Shown here in pieces: positions 62,664-64,000 of a stretch of 64,000 nucleotides of DNA. Origin of the DNA: Candidatus Borrarchaeum weybense (GTDB lineage Archaea > Asgardarchaeota > Sifarchaeia > Borrarchaeales > Borrarchaeaceae); contig JAHQJS010000004.1 in the NCBI GenBank assembly GCA_019057385.1, forward strand, positions 62,001-126,000, read 5' to 3'. Every line of letters begins with the position of its first letter. Position 1 is the first letter of the stretch. A program made the position numbers and the translations under genes. The notes beneath the pieces are model-generated. The model was given only the letters and a program-made list of their open reading frames with translations. It did not search any database and had not been told where the DNA came from.

Positions 62664-62903
62664 ATGATTGTTCGAGTAGTAAGCGCTATCGGTGGTGGAG
62701 TGGTAGACGTAGATGTGCCCGAAACGTCAACTGTAAACGATGTAAAAAGCATTGTATCAAAAGAAAAGAAAATTCCTGCATCTACTGTACTGCTGGTTTT
62801 CAGAGGCAGGCAATTGCAGGATAATGAAGTTCTTGCTGAAGCAGGTGTAGGAGCGTACGATAAAGTGTACCTCATTACACGTACTGAGGGTGGAAACATT
62901 TAG
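62664..62903 (+). CDS. Ubiquitin-like protein precursor with C-terminal Gly-Gly-Asn-Ile
   Basis: The frame opens at 62607, but GGAGGT lies just before the ATG at 62664, giving 79 residues beginning MIVRVVSAIGGG. The fold-determining pattern matches ubiquitin: a helix DVKSIVSKEKKIPASTV, then LLVFRGRQLQDNEVLAEAGV like the IFAGKQLEDGRTLSDYNI segment, and KVYLITR leading to G76-G77-N78-I79. Gly76-Gly77 would be the conjugating end after two residues are removed, as in ubiquitin precursors. A plain MoaD/SAMP protein would normally end at Gly-Gly. It lies 106 bases before a JAMM protease that could perform this cut. Confidence 0.88.
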   Translation: MIVRVVSAIGGGVVDVDVPETSTVNDVKSIVSKEKKIPASTVLLVFRGRQLQDNEVLAEAGVGAYDKVYLITRTEGGNI

Positions 62904-63009
62904 TGTAATATTTCCTGTTTTTTATTGACCAAATAACTAGAGATTGTTTTCAATGAATTGTAGTAACCTTTAATGAGTAAAAAACTGCAAATGTCAATAG
63001 GGATTAAAG

Positions 63010-63432
63010 ATGATCATAAAGATCTCTGATAGCACGCTCTGTAAGGCAATAAGGCGAACTTCTGAAGTTTCAACTGAATCAGGTGGAATACTTGTAGGAA
63101 AAATGAAAGACGAAGAACTTCTCATTAATGGATTAGAAACTGGTCAACAGAGCGCCACACATGTTCATGTGACTTTACATGATGAGTTCTTAGTCGAAAC
63201 AGCAACTAAGTATGCTGAAAGAGACGAAAAAATCGTAGGTTGGTATCACTCTCACCCGAAAATGGGGTGTTTTATGTCTAGCACAGATATTGACACTCAA
63301 CGGAGATACCAAGCATTATTTCCCAATGCAGTAGCATTAGTTATAGATCCACAACGCCCAATTTTTCGATTTTATCAGGTAGAGGACTCAAGCTACACAT
63401 CTGTTGAATATGATGTTTTAGAAAACATTTAG
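63010..63432 (+). CDS. JAMM/MPN+ metalloprotease, Rpn11-like
   Basis: The 140-residue protein is a bare JAB/MPN domain with a complete JAMM zinc site: E23 (STESGGILVG), H80 and H82 (WYHSHPKMG), S90 and D93. The GCFMSSTDIDTQ stretch after the His pair follows the HSHP-x2-GC-x2-S-x2-D-x2-TQ pattern of Rpn11 and Csn5, closer to eukaryotic deubiquitinases than to typical prokaryotic JAB proteins. It is the likely processing protease and deconjugase for the ubiquitin-like protein encoded just upstream. Confidence 0.93.
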   Translation: MIIKISDSTLCKAIRRTSEVSTESGGILVGKMKDEELLINGLETGQQSATHVHVTLHDEFLVETATKYAERDEKIVGWYHSHPKMGCFMSSTDIDTQRRYQALFPNAVALVIDPQRPIFRFYQVEDSSYTSVEYDVLENI

Positions 63433-63518
63433 CAATTTGATATGTCATAACACATCTGACTTTTCTCTTCTAAATGGAAAAAATAGCTTTTCCTATCAGA
63501 GAATATGGAAATAAGCTA

Positions 63519-64000
63519 TTATTGGCTTTCTTCTTTGTCTTCCCAATCTTTATAGGCATCTGTCTCGGCGACAAAGGCATCAAAAAACTTCTTTACACTG
63601 CCTAAAGTAGACTCAACGGCACGAAGCTCGTGAATATCTTCTCTCATTTTTGCAATTTCTTCATAAAGACCTTTCAAAAGCGATAAGAGTTCTTCTCTAG
63701 ATTTAGTTAAAGCTTCTTTTTCGCCTAAAGAACTTTCTACAAATTTTCTTATTTCTTCGACTGTTGGTTGCATATCCATCAGACTAACGCCCGTTTGAAG
63801 AAGATCCGTCGCTCTTTCAATTTCGATTCTTGCTTTTTCATCTCTTTCATAAAGATCTTGTTTATCAGTTTCAAGTAGTTCCCTTACGTCGCTCTGAAGG
63901 TTTCCAAAGGTTTCTGGGAGGGTTGCAGCGAATTCAGCAAACTCATCCAGTCGATTGAGACGAGACTCAACATTTTGCATAGTCTCATTTATTTTAGAGA
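63519..64000 (-). CDS. Coiled-coil protein, N-terminus beyond window edge
   Basis: The frame is open to the window end (a Met at 63980 is possible as a start). At least 153 residues are visible: highly charged, helical, with heptad-like spacing (LDEFAEFAATLPETFGNLQS, LLSLLKGLYEEIAKMREDIH) and an acidic end DWEDKEESQ. No motif or family is recognised. It converges on the JAMM gene. It resembles the gene at 61560 in composition, though I cannot show homology by eye. Confidence 0.65.
   Translation of the reverse strand, partial: SKINETMQNVESRLNRLDEFAEFAATLPETFGNLQSDVRELLETDKQDLYERDEKARIEIERATDLLQTGVSLMDMQPTVEEIRKFVESSLGEKEALTKSREELLSLLKGLYEEIAKMREDIHELRAVESTLGSVKKFFDAFVAETDAYKDWEDKEESQ

Noticed and set aside
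62664..62903. Interpretation as MoaD, SAMP or Urm1 sulfur carrier
   Set aside because: Those proteins normally end at Gly-Gly; this one has two more residues, the ubiquitin-like LLVFRGRQLQDNEVL pattern, and RING and Rpn11-like neighbours. It is not fully excluded.
63010..63432. JAMM protein as a general prokaryotic JAB peptidase (e.g. cysteine biosynthesis type)
   Set aside because: The GCFMSSTDIDTQ stretch follows the Rpn11/Csn5 form, and no sulfur-metabolism genes are near.

Overview
The window is a stretch of a low-GC archaeal chromosome. Archaeal or archaeal/eukaryotic genes run throughout: flap endonuclease FEN1, full-length Hef helicase-nuclease, proteasome alpha subunit, SBDS, exosome Rrp4, Alba, transcription factor B, a TrmB regulator, TrmI, TruD, Pth2, archaemetzincin, and ribosomal proteins eS25, eL38 and eL40. 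eS25 and eL38 are known from TACK/Asgard-type archaea rather than classical Euryarchaeota. Together with a complete Hef, intron-rich tRNAs and a ubiquitin-like/RING/Rpn11-type cluster, this suggests an Asgard (perhaps Heimdall/Hod-type) or Aigarchaeota/TACK-related lineage. That placement is inference; no rRNA is present to settle it.

Region 1 (1-21 kb) is a surface-glycan or protein-glycosylation region. It holds three GT4 glycosyltransferases, a DPM-like GT2 with a DUF2304 partner, a methyltransferase and six large polytopic GT-C-type proteins. These are interleaved with FEN1, Pcm, DUF371, Trm5, eL38 and eL40. Two tRNA genes here are remarkable: tRNA-Lys(CUU) carries three introns (D-arm, anticodon loop, T-loop), and tRNA-Val(CAC) carries two (variable region, T-loop) and sits between eL40 and eL38. 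Region 2 (21-30 kb) starts with decayed sequence (a GT4 fragment, a broken Lrp gene, TnpB-element relics), then Alba, a KH/NusA-like protein, AspS, TruD, Pth2, a zinc-ribbon protein/EF-1beta pair, a sugar nucleotidyltransferase and a winged-helix protein resembling E2F/DP.

Region 3 (30-48 kb) is informational: psmA-SBDS-rrp4, eS25, TrmI, Hef, Mrp/NBP35, a TrmB regulator, TFB and archaemetzincin, with several unrecognised proteins between them. Region 4 (48-58 kb) is metabolic: two GlcD-type FAD oxidases, one with an Fe-S partner subunit, a V4R-domain regulator, a pair of unrecognised paralogues and a DUF2769 protein. Two intact tnpB-only elements (1.6-2.9 kb and 51.3-52.7 kb) and three deletion derivatives share termini and a TTTAT flank.

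Region 5 (58-64 kb) is the most striking. Two FIST-domain paralogues precede a compact set encoding a RING-like zinc protein, a 79-residue ubiquitin-like protein ending Gly-Gly-Asn-Ile, and a JAMM metalloprotease with an Rpn11-like active site, bracketed by two coiled-coil genes on the opposite strand. No E1 or E2 gene lies inside the window.
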